This document shows, piece by piece, positions 7,655-15,214 of a DNA stretch of 45,408 nt. The notes beneath the pieces were generated by a model that ran no database searches, was not told the origin of the DNA, and was given only the letters and a program-made list of their open reading frames with translations. The first letter of the stretch is position 1; every line of letters begins with the position of its first letter. The DNA comes from Thermoleophilia bacterium (GTDB taxonomy: Bacteria; Actinomycetota; Thermoleophilia; Gaiellales; Gaiellaceae), in the NCBI GenBank assembly GCA_025923055.1, contig JAICGP010000002.1, positions 1-45,408 on the forward strand, given 5' to 3'. A program made the position numbers and the translations under genes.

Positions 7655-9931
7655 ATGAAGACGCGTGTCATCCAGGACGACCCGGACGGTCCGACGACGC
7701 CGAAGACCTCCCCCGACCCGGTCTCCGAGCAGAGACCGAGGACCAACATCGCCGGCCGCATGGGCCGCTGGAGCGCTCGGCATCGAAAGAAGGCGATCTT
7801 CGGCTGGTTCGCGTTCGTCGTCGTGGCGTTCGCGCTCGGGATCGTCACCGGCACGACCCAGATCGAGCCCGCCACCTCGGGGGTGGGCGAGTCCGGGCGC
7901 ATCGACAAGCTGCTTCACGAAGAGTTCGTGCAGCCCGCCGGCGAAAGCGTGCTCGTCCAGAGCGAGACGCTGACGATCAAGGATCCGGCGTTCAGGGCGG
8001 CCGTCGAGGACGTCGTCGCCGGGATCTCGGGGCTCGACGCGGTCCAGAACGTCCGCTCGCCGCTGGATCCCGAGAACGCGGGGCAGATCGCCGGCGACGG
8101 ACGCGCCGCCCTGGTCGACTTCGAGATCCGCGGCGATCCGGACGACGCCACCACGAAGATCGATCCGGTCGTCGCCGCCGTCGACGAGGCTCAGAGCGCG
8201 CATCCGGACCTGTTCGTCGACTCGTTCGGCGTCAGTGCGGACAAGGAGGTCGAAGGCGCCTTCATGGACGACCTCAAGCAGGCCGGACTCCTCTCCATCC
8301 CAGTGACGCTCATCATCCTCATCGTCGTCTTCGGGGCGCTGGTGGCCGCCGGGATCCCGCTCCTCCTCGCGCTCACGGCGATCGTCGCGACGTTCGGGCT
8401 GGTCGCGCTCCCGAGCGCGCTGATCCCGATCGACGAGGTCACGTACGAGCTCATCCTCCTGATCGGGCTCGCCGTCGGCGTCGACTACTCGATGTTCTAC
8501 TTGAAGCGAGAACGCGAGGAGCGCGCCGCCGGGCGCAGCGAGGGGGCGGCGCTCGAAGCCGCCGCTGCCACGTCCGGCCGCTCCGTGCTCATCTCCGGCC
8601 TGACCGTCATCGTCGCCATGTCCGGGATGTTCCTCGCCGGGATCCAGGGCATGTCGGCCTTCGCCGTCGGCACCATTCTCGTGGTCGCGGTGGCGATGCT
8701 CGGGTCGTTGACCGTCCTGCCGGCCACCCTCTCCTGGCTCGGGGACCGGGTCGATCGCGGCCGCGTGCCCTTCGTCAGCCGGCTTCGCCGCGACGACGGC
8801 CAGGGTCGGATCTGGGGAGCGATCGTCACGGCGGTCATGCGCCGGCCCGTCGTCTCGGTCGTCCTGGCGGGCGGCCTGCTGGTGGCGCTCGCCGTCCCGG
8901 CGCTACAGCTGCGCACGGTTCAGGCCGGCGTCGAGACGTTCCCCCAGGACCTGCCCGCCGTCCAGACGTACAACCGGATCCAGGCGGCGTTCCCGGGGAG
9001 CGAGATCCCGGCCACCGTCGCCGTCCAGGCCCCTGACGTGGCCGCGCCCGCCGTGCAGGAGGCGATCGGGCAGCTCGAGTGGCGCGCGCTCGCCAGCGGG
9101 CAGATGCACGAGCCGATCACCGTCGACGTCAACGGGGGCGGCACCGTCGCGACCGTCGCCATCCCAGTCGACGGCAAGGGGACGGACGCGACCTCCGAGG
9201 CCGCGCTCGCGACCCTCCGGGAGGACATCGTCCCCACGACCGTCGGCGCGCTCCCGAACGCCGAGGTGGGCGTCACCGGCATGACGGCGCAGTCGAAGGA
9301 CTTCACCGACAAGCTGAGGTCGGTCGCGCCGCTCGTGTTCGGCTTCGTGCTCCTGCTCGCGTTCGGGCTGATGCTCGTCGCCTTCCGCTCGCTCGTGATC
9401 GCCGTCAAGGCGATCCTCCTCAACCTGATCTCGATCGCCGCCGCCTACGGCGTGATGGTGCTCGTCTTCCAGCACGGCTGGGGCAAGGGCATCCTCGGCT
9501 TCGAGTCCACGGCAGGCATCGACTCCTTCCTGCCCATCTTCATGTTCGTGATCCTCTTCGGGCTCTCGATGGACTACCACGTGTTCATCATCAGCCGCAT
9601 GCGGGAGGCCTACGACCGTGGCATGAGCACCGACGAGGCGGTCACGCACGGCATCCGGACCACGGCCGGAGTCGTGACGAGCGCGGCGATCGTGATGGTC
9701 TGCGTCTTCGCGGTCTTCGCGACGCTCTCGATGCTGATCTTCAAGCAGTTCGGGGTCGGGCTCGCGGCGGCGATCCTGATCGACGCGACCATCGTCCGTG
9801 CCGTGCTCCTGCCCGCGACGATGAAGCTGCTCGGCGACTGGAACTGGTACCTGCCGAAGTGGCTCGAGTGGCTTCCGCACCTCGAGCACGGCGAGAGGGT
9901 CGAGGCCCCGGCCGTCCCGGCGGGCTCGTAG
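7655..9931 (+). CDS. MMPL-family (RND superfamily) transporter
   Basis: 758 residues with the usual MMPL layout: one N-terminal membrane helix (about 35-55), a first extracytoplasmic domain, five helices with GVDYSMFYLKREREE, a second helix-domain-helix half with SMDYHVFIISRMREAYDRG. The conserved membrane Asp-Tyr pairs used for proton coupling are present in both halves. The family exports lipids, siderophores or drugs; the substrate is unknown here. ATG 7655 is preferred because AGAGGAG (7644-7650) lies 4 nt upstream. It is followed closely by a hydrolase gene and a membrane protein gene, forming a three-gene operon. Confidence 0.93.
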   Translation: MKTRVIQDDPDGPTTPKTSPDPVSEQRPRTNIAGRMGRWSARHRKKAIFGWFAFVVVAFALGIVTGTTQIEPATSGVGESGRIDKLLHEEFVQPAGESVLVQSETLTIKDPAFRAAVEDVVAGISGLDAVQNVRSPLDPENAGQIAGDGRAALVDFEIRGDPDDATTKIDPVVAAVDEAQSAHPDLFVDSFGVSADKEVEGAFMDDLKQAGLLSIPVTLIILIVVFGALVAAGIPLLLALTAIVATFGLVALPSALIPIDEVTYELILLIGLAVGVDYSMFYLKREREERAAGRSEGAALEAAAATSGRSVLISGLTVIVAMSGMFLAGIQGMSAFAVGTILVVAVAMLGSLTVLPATLSWLGDRVDRGRVPFVSRLRRDDGQGRIWGAIVTAVMRRPVVSVVLAGGLLVALAVPALQLRTVQAGVETFPQDLPAVQTYNRIQAAFPGSEIPATVAVQAPDVAAPAVQEAIGQLEWRALASGQMHEPITVDVNGGGTVATVAIPVDGKGTDATSEAALATLREDIVPTTVGALPNAEVGVTGMTAQSKDFTDKLRSVAPLVFGFVLLLAFGLMLVAFRSLVIAVKAILLNLISIAAAYGVMVLVFQHGWGKGILGFESTAGIDSFLPIFMFVILFGLSMDYHVFIISRMREAYDRGMSTDEAVTHGIRTTAGVVTSAAIVMVCVFAVFATLSMLIFKQFGVGLAAAILIDATIVRAVLLPATMKLLGDWNWYLPKWLEWLPHLEHGERVEAPAVPAGS

Positions 9932-9942
9932 AGGATGCGGGC

Positions 9943-11241
9943 GTGACCAGCGCGACGGAGCCCATCGTCGAGAGGAGAAAGGGTGTCGCGGCCCGGGCCG
10001 CGACAGCCCTCCGCACGGAGGCGGGCCTCGCGCGACTCGCGCTCGGCGTCGCGGCGCTCCACGTCGTCGACGACAACTTCCTCCAGCCGCAGCCCGGCAC
10101 GTCGGCCGCCGACCATCTGGTCGGCGGCCTCGTGCAGGTGGCGTTCTTCCTCCTTGTGGCCTGGGCCTATCCACGGCTCAGGCCCGGGGCCCGGGCGACG
10201 CTCGCGCTCGGATCCGGGATCTTCACCGTCGTCATGGGCGTCGGCGAGGCCGGCTACTACACGCGCGAGAACGGCCCGTCCGGCGACGACTTCACCGGGC
10301 TCCTGGCCATCCCCGCCGGCTTCCTCCTCGTCGTCATCGGGCTCGCGACGCTCTGGCGGTCGCGGAAGGGCGGTAGCCTCGTACGCCGGTACGTCCGCCG
10401 CGCGCTCCTGACGGCCGGCGGGCTCCTCGCCGCGTTCCTGGTCGTCTTTCCGGTCGCCCAGTCCTACGTCGTCACGCATGCCGCACGCGCGTACGTGCCG
10501 ACCCCCGAGCTCGGCGTCGCGCACCAGGACGTGAGCTTCGTGACGGCTGACGGACTGCGGCTCGAGGGCTGGTACGTGCCCTCGACGAACGGTGCCACGG
10601 TCATCGTCTTCCCCGGCCGCAAGGGCCCGCAGGAGCCTGCGAGGCTCCTCGTCTCGCACGGCTACGGTGTGCTCCTCTTCGACCGGCGCGGCGAGGGTGA
10701 GAGCGAGGGCGACCCGAACGCATTCGGCTGGGCCGGCACGCGGGACGTCGAGGCGGCGATCGCCTACCTCCGGAGCCGACCGGAGGTGGACCCCGGCCGG
10801 ATCGGCGGCCTCGGCCTCTCCGTCGGAGGCGAGGTGATGCTCCAGGCAGCCGCCGAGGGCGCCGCCCTGGGCGCCGTCGTGTCCGAGGGGGCGGGTATCC
10901 GCTCGGTGCGCGAGGCGGTCGAGCTCAGCGGTTTCGAGCGGTGGCTCTCGACGGCCGTGTTCGCCGTCTCCACCGTCTCGACCGCCGTCTTCGCGAGCGA
11001 CCTGCCGCCGCCCAGCCTTACCGATCTGAGCGCCGAGATCCCGGCGCCGGTCTTCTTCATCTACGCCACCCCGGGGCAGGGCGGCGAGAGCCTCAACCCG
11101 ACCTACTACGAGGCGGCGAGCGGCCCCAAGGAGATCTGGTCCGCCGAGGGCGGCCACACCGGAGCCCTCGCCGCCGAGCCTGAGGAGTACGAGCGCCGCG
11201 TGACCGGCTTCTTCGACGACAACCTGGTGGAGGGACGATGA
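9943..11241 (+). CDS. Membrane-anchored alpha/beta hydrolase
   Basis: 432 residues. The first 170 residues hold four or five hydrophobic helices. The C-terminal part is an alpha/beta hydrolase with an oxyanion-type segment FPGRKG, the turn FDRRGEGES, nucleophile motif GLSVGG (Ser293) and a likely catalytic His in EGGHTG near the C-terminus. GTG start 9943, with GAGG 8 nt upstream, only 11 nt after the MMPL stop. The long upstream extension of the open frame overlaps the MMPL gene and is not coding. Related proteins act as esterases or dipeptidyl-peptidase-like enzymes; the substrate is unknown. Genetic linkage to MMPL suggests processing of an exported lipid or ester. Confidence 0.88.
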   Translation: MTSATEPIVERRKGVAARAATALRTEAGLARLALGVAALHVVDDNFLQPQPGTSAADHLVGGLVQVAFFLLVAWAYPRLRPGARATLALGSGIFTVVMGVGEAGYYTRENGPSGDDFTGLLAIPAGFLLVVIGLATLWRSRKGGSLVRRYVRRALLTAGGLLAAFLVVFPVAQSYVVTHAARAYVPTPELGVAHQDVSFVTADGLRLEGWYVPSTNGATVIVFPGRKGPQEPARLLVSHGYGVLLFDRRGEGESEGDPNAFGWAGTRDVEAAIAYLRSRPEVDPGRIGGLGLSVGGEVMLQAAAEGAALGAVVSEGAGIRSVREAVELSGFERWLSTAVFAVSTVSTAVFASDLPPPSLTDLSAEIPAPVFFIYATPGQGGESLNPTYYEAASGPKEIWSAEGGHTGALAAEPEEYERRVTGFFDDNLVEGR

Positions 11242-11867
11242 CCGACCGACCGACGCTCAGGCGCACGATCCTGTTCGGGACACCGCTGCTGTACATCGTG
11301 CTCGGCATCCTGCATCCGATGGAGGACCCGGGGCTCGGCGAGGCGACCGGCCTCTTCATCGGCCTGCACTTCGCGCAGCTGTTCCTGATCGCCGGGCTCG
11401 CCTACTCGCTCTGGCTGCTCGTCGACGGCCTCGAGAGTCGCGCCGCGACCGTCACCCGGGTGCTGATCGTGCCCTTCGTGATCCTCTACACGACGCTCGA
11501 TGCGATCGCCGGGCTCGGCATGGGCGACCTGGTCCGGATGGCCAACGAGAGCACGGGCACGGAGCGGGCCACGCTCGGGGCGTTCATCGAGGAGCTCCGC
11601 GAGCCGGACGCGGCGGGCTACGCGATCTACCTCGGCGCTGGCCTCTCCTGGGTCGCAGCCGTGGGCGCGGCGACCGTCGCGTTGAAGGTGCGTGCTCCCG
11701 GCGGCGCGCTCGTGCTCATGATCCTCGGGGCGCTCGTCTTCGCCGTCGGCCATCCCAAGCCGACGGGGCCGATCGGCATGGCGCTGTTTCTCGCCGGCGT
11801 CGCATGGCTCGAGCTGCGGTCGCGGCCGGTGGAGACGCGTCGGCCCGTCTCGGCACAGCCGGTCTGA
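11238..11867 (+). CDS. Hypothetical polytopic membrane protein
   Basis: 209 residues with five to six predicted membrane helices (starting at FGTPLLYIVLGILH). It starts with an ATGA overlap on the hydrolase stop and has GGAGG-like GGAGGGACG just upstream, so it is the third gene of the MMPL operon. I do not recognise a named family. The C-terminal tail (after WLELRSR) is short and charged. Confidence 0.8.
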   Translation: MTDRPTLRRTILFGTPLLYIVLGILHPMEDPGLGEATGLFIGLHFAQLFLIAGLAYSLWLLVDGLESRAATVTRVLIVPFVILYTTLDAIAGLGMGDLVRMANESTGTERATLGAFIEELREPDAAGYAIYLGAGLSWVAAVGAATVALKVRAPGGALVLMILGALVFAVGHPKPTGPIGMALFLAGVAWLELRSRPVETRRPVSAQPV

Positions 11868-11888
11868 TCCGCACGCCGCTTCGCCGCC

Positions 11889-11894
11889 TAGACT
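11889..11894 (+). promoter_or_regulatory. Candidate -10 element (TAGACT) for a leaderless transcript
   Basis: TAGACT ends 7 nt before the GTG at 11902, and there is no Shine-Dalgarno sequence. The same word sits at nearly the same place before the genes at 21342 and 39816 (minus). Confidence 0.45.
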
Positions 11895-11901
11895 CGCCCT
11901 C

Positions 11902-12846
11902 GTGGCGAGCCGGCTTCCCGCGTTCCTTCGTCGCCGGCGCGTCCTCGTCGGGCTGCAGCTCGCCTTCGTCGCGGTCGTGCTCGCGTTCCTCGGCTGGGCG
12001 CTGCGCGACGTCTGGAGCGACGCGCTGCCGCGGCTCCGAGACGCCGACCCGGCGGCGCTTGTCGCCGCTCTGGCCGTGCTCGCCGCCTACTACTGCCTCT
12101 TCGTCGTCGGCTGGCAGTGGATCCTGGCCGGGTTCGGGATCCGCGTCGGCTACCGGCTCGCGCTCCAGGCCGAGATGGCCTCGATGCTCGCCAAGTACGT
12201 GCCGGGCGGCGTCTGGACGCCGCTCGCGCGCATCGTGTGGCTGCGGCGGGCGGGAGGCGTCCGTGACACGTCGTTCGTCCTCAGCTCCATCCTGCTCGAG
12301 GCCGGGCTCTCGGCAGTGGCCGGCATCCTCGTCTTCGCGGGCGGCCTCGCCGCCGTGGAGGCGGTGGACGCGCCCCTGCTCCCGCTCCTCGCCTTCGGCT
12401 TCGTGGTCGGCGTCCTCCTGCACCCGCGGGTCTTCACCGCGCTGGCCCGCGCGCTCTTCCGCCGCTTCGACGCCCCCGAGCCGCCGCGGCTCCCCTATCG
12501 CGTCCTCGTCGGCCTGCTCGGCTACTACGCGTTCACCTGGCTCGTCGGCGGGACCGCGCTCTATCTGCTCCTGCGCTCGCTCGACGCCGATCCGGGCGCC
12601 GCGACGATCCCCTACCTCGGCGGCGCGGCCGCGGTGGGGGCGATCGTCGCCGTCCTGGCCGTCTTCGCGCCCTCGGGCCTGGGCGTGCGGGAGGCGTCCA
12701 TGTACGGCCTCATGGTCGTCGTCGTGCCCGCGGGGGCCGCCCTCGGCGCCACGGTCCTGAACCGCTTCGCGATCACGCTGGTCGAGGCCCTCCTGCTCGG
12801 CGGAGGCGTCCTCGGGTCGAGGCTCAGACCCTCCAGCCGTCTCTAG
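11902..12846 (+). CDS. UPF0104 / lysylphosphatidylglycerol synthase transmembrane-region family protein
   Basis: 314 residues, about eight membrane helices. The segment KYVPGGVWTPLARI (about residues 97-110) is the family signature region. Proteins with only this domain are thought to be flippase-like or involved in lipid or polysaccharide transfer; no aminoacyl-transferase domain is attached. GTG start with a TAGACT hexamer 7 nt upstream suggests a leaderless mRNA. The stop overlaps that of the convergent gene in the tetramer CTAG. Confidence 0.85.
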   Translation: MASRLPAFLRRRRVLVGLQLAFVAVVLAFLGWALRDVWSDALPRLRDADPAALVAALAVLAAYYCLFVVGWQWILAGFGIRVGYRLALQAEMASMLAKYVPGGVWTPLARIVWLRRAGGVRDTSFVLSSILLEAGLSAVAGILVFAGGLAAVEAVDAPLLPLLAFGFVVGVLLHPRVFTALARALFRRFDAPEPPRLPYRVLVGLLGYYAFTWLVGGTALYLLLRSLDADPGAATIPYLGGAAAVGAIVAVLAVFAPSGLGVREASMYGLMVVVVPAGAALGATVLNRFAITLVEALLLGGGVLGSRLRPSSRL

Positions 12847-14822
12847 CGCAACCGTATCGCCCCGAGCATGAGCCCCCGGGGCGGGTCCGCGTCGAGGAGC
12901 CTCGGGATCTCGAGCACGAGCGCGTGCCAGCGCTCGCCGTCCAGCTCCGCCTCGAGCCTCGCCGTCCCGGCCACGACCGTCTCGTCGACGCGGACCCCGT
13001 CGACCCAGAGCGCGGCCGGCGTCTCCGCGATGGCGCTCACGTCGAGCTGCACGGTGCCGGAGCCGTAAAGCCACAGGAGCCCCTGTCGCTCGCGCATCGT
13101 CCTCTCGCGCCAGCCCTCGCATAGGAACGGCTCGGCGCGCGAGGGCTCCGGCACCGGCGCCGGGGCGGCGCCGTCGCCGCGGGCCAGGAGGGTGACGCGG
13201 CCGCCCCGGGCGACGGGCGCGAAGCCGTGCTCGACGAGGCTCTGCCAGCCGAACCAGGCGCCGGGGACGTCTCCCTGCTCGTACATGCCGCGGTGGAAGA
13301 GGACGTGCTCGACACCCAGCTCGCGGAGCGTCTCCTCGTCGCCCGGCAGCCAGATCCCGCACGAGAGCCGGTTGCGCTGGAAGAAGAAGTCGAACGCCGG
13401 CTGCGGGACGAGCGTCGAGTACCCGCCCGGCCGCTCGCGCGGCGCCTGGAGCTGATAGGCGTCGTAGACGCTCCCGTGGTGGATGCCCGGCTCGAAGAGC
13501 GGCAGCTCGAGGATGCGGCCGTCCGGCTCCTCCCGCAGCGCCGCGTAGGCCTCGTTCCGTTCGTCGGCGTCGGACGCTCCCAGCGGGAACACGAGCAGGT
13601 CGGCGGCGACCAGCGCCGTGAGCACGGCGGCGGTCGCGGCCGCGCGCCGGCCCGACGCGGCCAGGAGACGGGAGATCGCGACGGCCGCCAGCGCGGCGAG
13701 CGCAAGGTTCGCGATCGGGAGAAGCCGTCCCGGCACGCGGGGATAGCGAAGCGGCGGAAAGGCGTCCCACAGCCACCCGTAGAGCGGCAGGTTCGTCCCG
13801 AGCGCGAGCACGACGGGGACGACTGCCGCCGCGCCGAGGAGGAGCGCGAGCGCGCGCGCGCCCTGCCGCCACAGCACCACGGCTCCCGCGCCCGCCAGCA
13901 CGGGGAGGAGCCAGCCGACATAGACGAACTCCTCCAGACCTCCGAGCTGCCAGCGGCTCAGGACGTCGACCCACTCGGCCGAGAACTCGCCGACCTCCTG
14001 GAGCGAGCGCCCGCCGCTCTCGGCGGAGCCGCGGACGATCGTCAGGTGGATCGCGAGCCCGACTCCCACGGAGGCGAGCAGCCCCCCGGCCGCCCACGCC
14101 GCCGCGGTCGGCGCGAAGCGCAGCGCCGCGTAGACCGCGACGAGCGGGACGACCCCTAGGGCCAGGTGCGGCTGGCCGGAGAGCGGGACCGAGACGAGCG
14201 CGGCGGCCGCGAGCGCGCCCCAGGCGTGCAGGGCGCGCGGCCGCGGGGACGACCGGGCGCGCTCGTACGCGAGCAGCGCCAGCGGCAGGAAGACAGCCAC
14301 CCAGGCGAGCAGGTGGACGCCGCTCTGGGCGAGCCGGTAGGGAGCGAGCGCGAACGCCAGGCCGCCGAGGGCGGCGGCCACGGGGGGCAGCGCCAGGGCA
14401 CGCAGCCAGCCGTAGGTGAAGGCGCCTGCCGCCACGATCGTGCCGAGGAGGAGCAGGTTCCACGCGACGACGGGCCCGAAGGCGGCCTCGAGCGGCCAGA
14501 AGAGGAGGCCGAACGGCCAGCCTGCCAGAACCGTCTGCGGCTCGACGAGCGGCTGGAAGCTGTACGGGTCGAGCCACGGCGTCGCGCCCTGCTCGAGGCG
14601 GTGCCCGACGAGCCAGAAGCGGTAGACGGCCTGGAGGTGGTCGCCCGCCGCCGGCTCGCCGTTCCCCTCGCCCCCGTCCGCGATGTAGGCGCTCCCGAAG
14701 GAGGCGATCGCAGGCAGCGTCGCGACGACCGCCGCGGCGGCGTAGAGGCCTAGGACGAGAGGGAGCGGGCCGCCGCGAGCAGCTCGTCGAAGTCCGGCAC
14801 CTGCGCGCTGTCGTAGCGCCAT
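12843..14822 (-). CDS. GT-C-like polytopic membrane protein (possible glycosyltransferase)
   Basis: 659 residues with about twelve hydrophobic helices in the first 430, then a soluble C-terminal beta-rich domain. The early loop GDHLQAVYRFWLVGH and PWLDPYSFQP resembles first-loop features of GT-C glycosyltransferases, but no definite motif is seen. The ATG at 14822 lies inside the peroxiredoxin gene, giving a 73-bp overlap; no later in-frame ATG, GTG or TTG precedes the first helix, so this start is probably right. It is the third gene of the minus-strand operon with the ligase and peroxiredoxin. Its stop overlaps the convergent gene (CTAG, 12843-12846). Confidence 0.75.
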   Translation of the reverse strand: MALRQRAGAGLRRAARGGPLPLVLGLYAAAAVVATLPAIASFGSAYIADGGEGNGEPAAGDHLQAVYRFWLVGHRLEQGATPWLDPYSFQPLVEPQTVLAGWPFGLLFWPLEAAFGPVVAWNLLLLGTIVAAGAFTYGWLRALALPPVAAALGGLAFALAPYRLAQSGVHLLAWVAVFLPLALLAYERARSSPRPRALHAWGALAAAALVSVPLSGQPHLALGVVPLVAVYAALRFAPTAAAWAAGGLLASVGVGLAIHLTIVRGSAESGGRSLQEVGEFSAEWVDVLSRWQLGGLEEFVYVGWLLPVLAGAGAVVLWRQGARALALLLGAAAVVPVVLALGTNLPLYGWLWDAFPPLRYPRVPGRLLPIANLALAALAAVAISRLLAASGRRAAATAAVLTALVAADLLVFPLGASDADERNEAYAALREEPDGRILELPLFEPGIHHGSVYDAYQLQAPRERPGGYSTLVPQPAFDFFFQRNRLSCGIWLPGDEETLRELGVEHVLFHRGMYEQGDVPGAWFGWQSLVEHGFAPVARGGRVTLLARGDGAAPAPVPEPSRAEPFLCEGWRERTMRERQGLLWLYGSGTVQLDVSAIAETPAALWVDGVRVDETVVAGTARLEAELDGERWHALVLEIPRLLDADPPRGLMLGAIRLR

Positions 14823-15214
14823 GCGCCGCGGATCATGCCGTTTCGGTCGACGAGAAACGCCGAGCGCTCGGCGACGTCCGCGAGGCCGCGATACTCGTGC
14901 GCGATCCCGAACGCGTGCACGGCCTCGGCGCTCCAGTCGGAGAGAAGCGGCACGTCGAGGTCGAGCGCCTGCCCCCAGGCGATGTGCGACCAGGGGCTGT
15001 CGCGCGAGATCGCGTAGGTGCGAACGCCGGCCGCCTCGAACTCAGGTCTCCTGTCACGCAGGAGCGTCAGCTCGTCCGTTCAGGTGCTCGACCAGTCGAA
15101 GAGGTAGAAGAGGAGGAGGTACGGCGCGTCGGCGGCGAGCTCGCGAAGTCCGACCCGGTCCCGGGTGGACGTCCAGACGCGGACGTCGGGGACGGCCTCG
15201 CCCGTGCCGATCAC
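14750..15214 (-). CDS. Putative selenocysteine-containing peroxiredoxin (AhpE/BCP-like), TGA at codon 45
   Basis: 154 residues if the in-frame TGA at 15082-15080 is read as selenocysteine. The frame is peroxiredoxin-like on both sides: GTGEAVPDVRVW and APYLLLFYLFDWSST before it, TDELTLLRDRRPEF, ISRDSPWSHIAWG, PLLSDWS and RSAFLVDRNG after it. Position 45 is exactly where one-Cys peroxiredoxins such as AhpE carry the peroxidatic cysteine; Ser42 keeps the T/S-x-x-C spacing and Arg117 matches the conserved active-site arginine, while the usual proline at -7 is Leu38. There is no cysteine anywhere in the protein. A hairpin after the TGA fits a bacterial SECIS. GTG start overlaps the ligase stop (GTGA), so translation is coupled. 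Expected role: peroxide reduction, perhaps using the thiol made by the ligase. The alternative is a nonsense mutation or sequencing error. Confidence 0.8.
15048..15064 (-). promoter_or_regulatory. Candidate bacterial SECIS hairpin
   Basis: On the minus-strand mRNA, CTCCTG-CGTGA-CAGGAG: a perfect 6-bp stem with a 5-nt loop. The stem begins 16 nt after the TGA and the loop begins 22 nt after it. The second loop base is G, as the general bacterial SECIS pattern requires (G in the first two loop positions, loop about 16-37 nt from UGA, stated from memory). It lies in the coding region, as expected for bacteria. Confidence 0.6.

Noticed and set aside
9079-9942. Upstream extension of the alpha/beta hydrolase frame, giving a 720-residue product
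   Set aside because: It lies wholly inside the MMPL gene, is Arg-rich shadow sequence, and a GTG with GAGG upstream exists at 9943.
14507-14518. Further copy of GGCCGAACGGCC
   Set aside because: It is inside a coding region and its flanks are not symmetric; probably chance in GC-rich DNA.
14750-15214. Peroxiredoxin as a simple frameshifted pseudogene
   Set aside because: There is no frame change: the same frame continues through the TGA with peroxiredoxin-like sequence on both sides, so a Sec codon explains it better.
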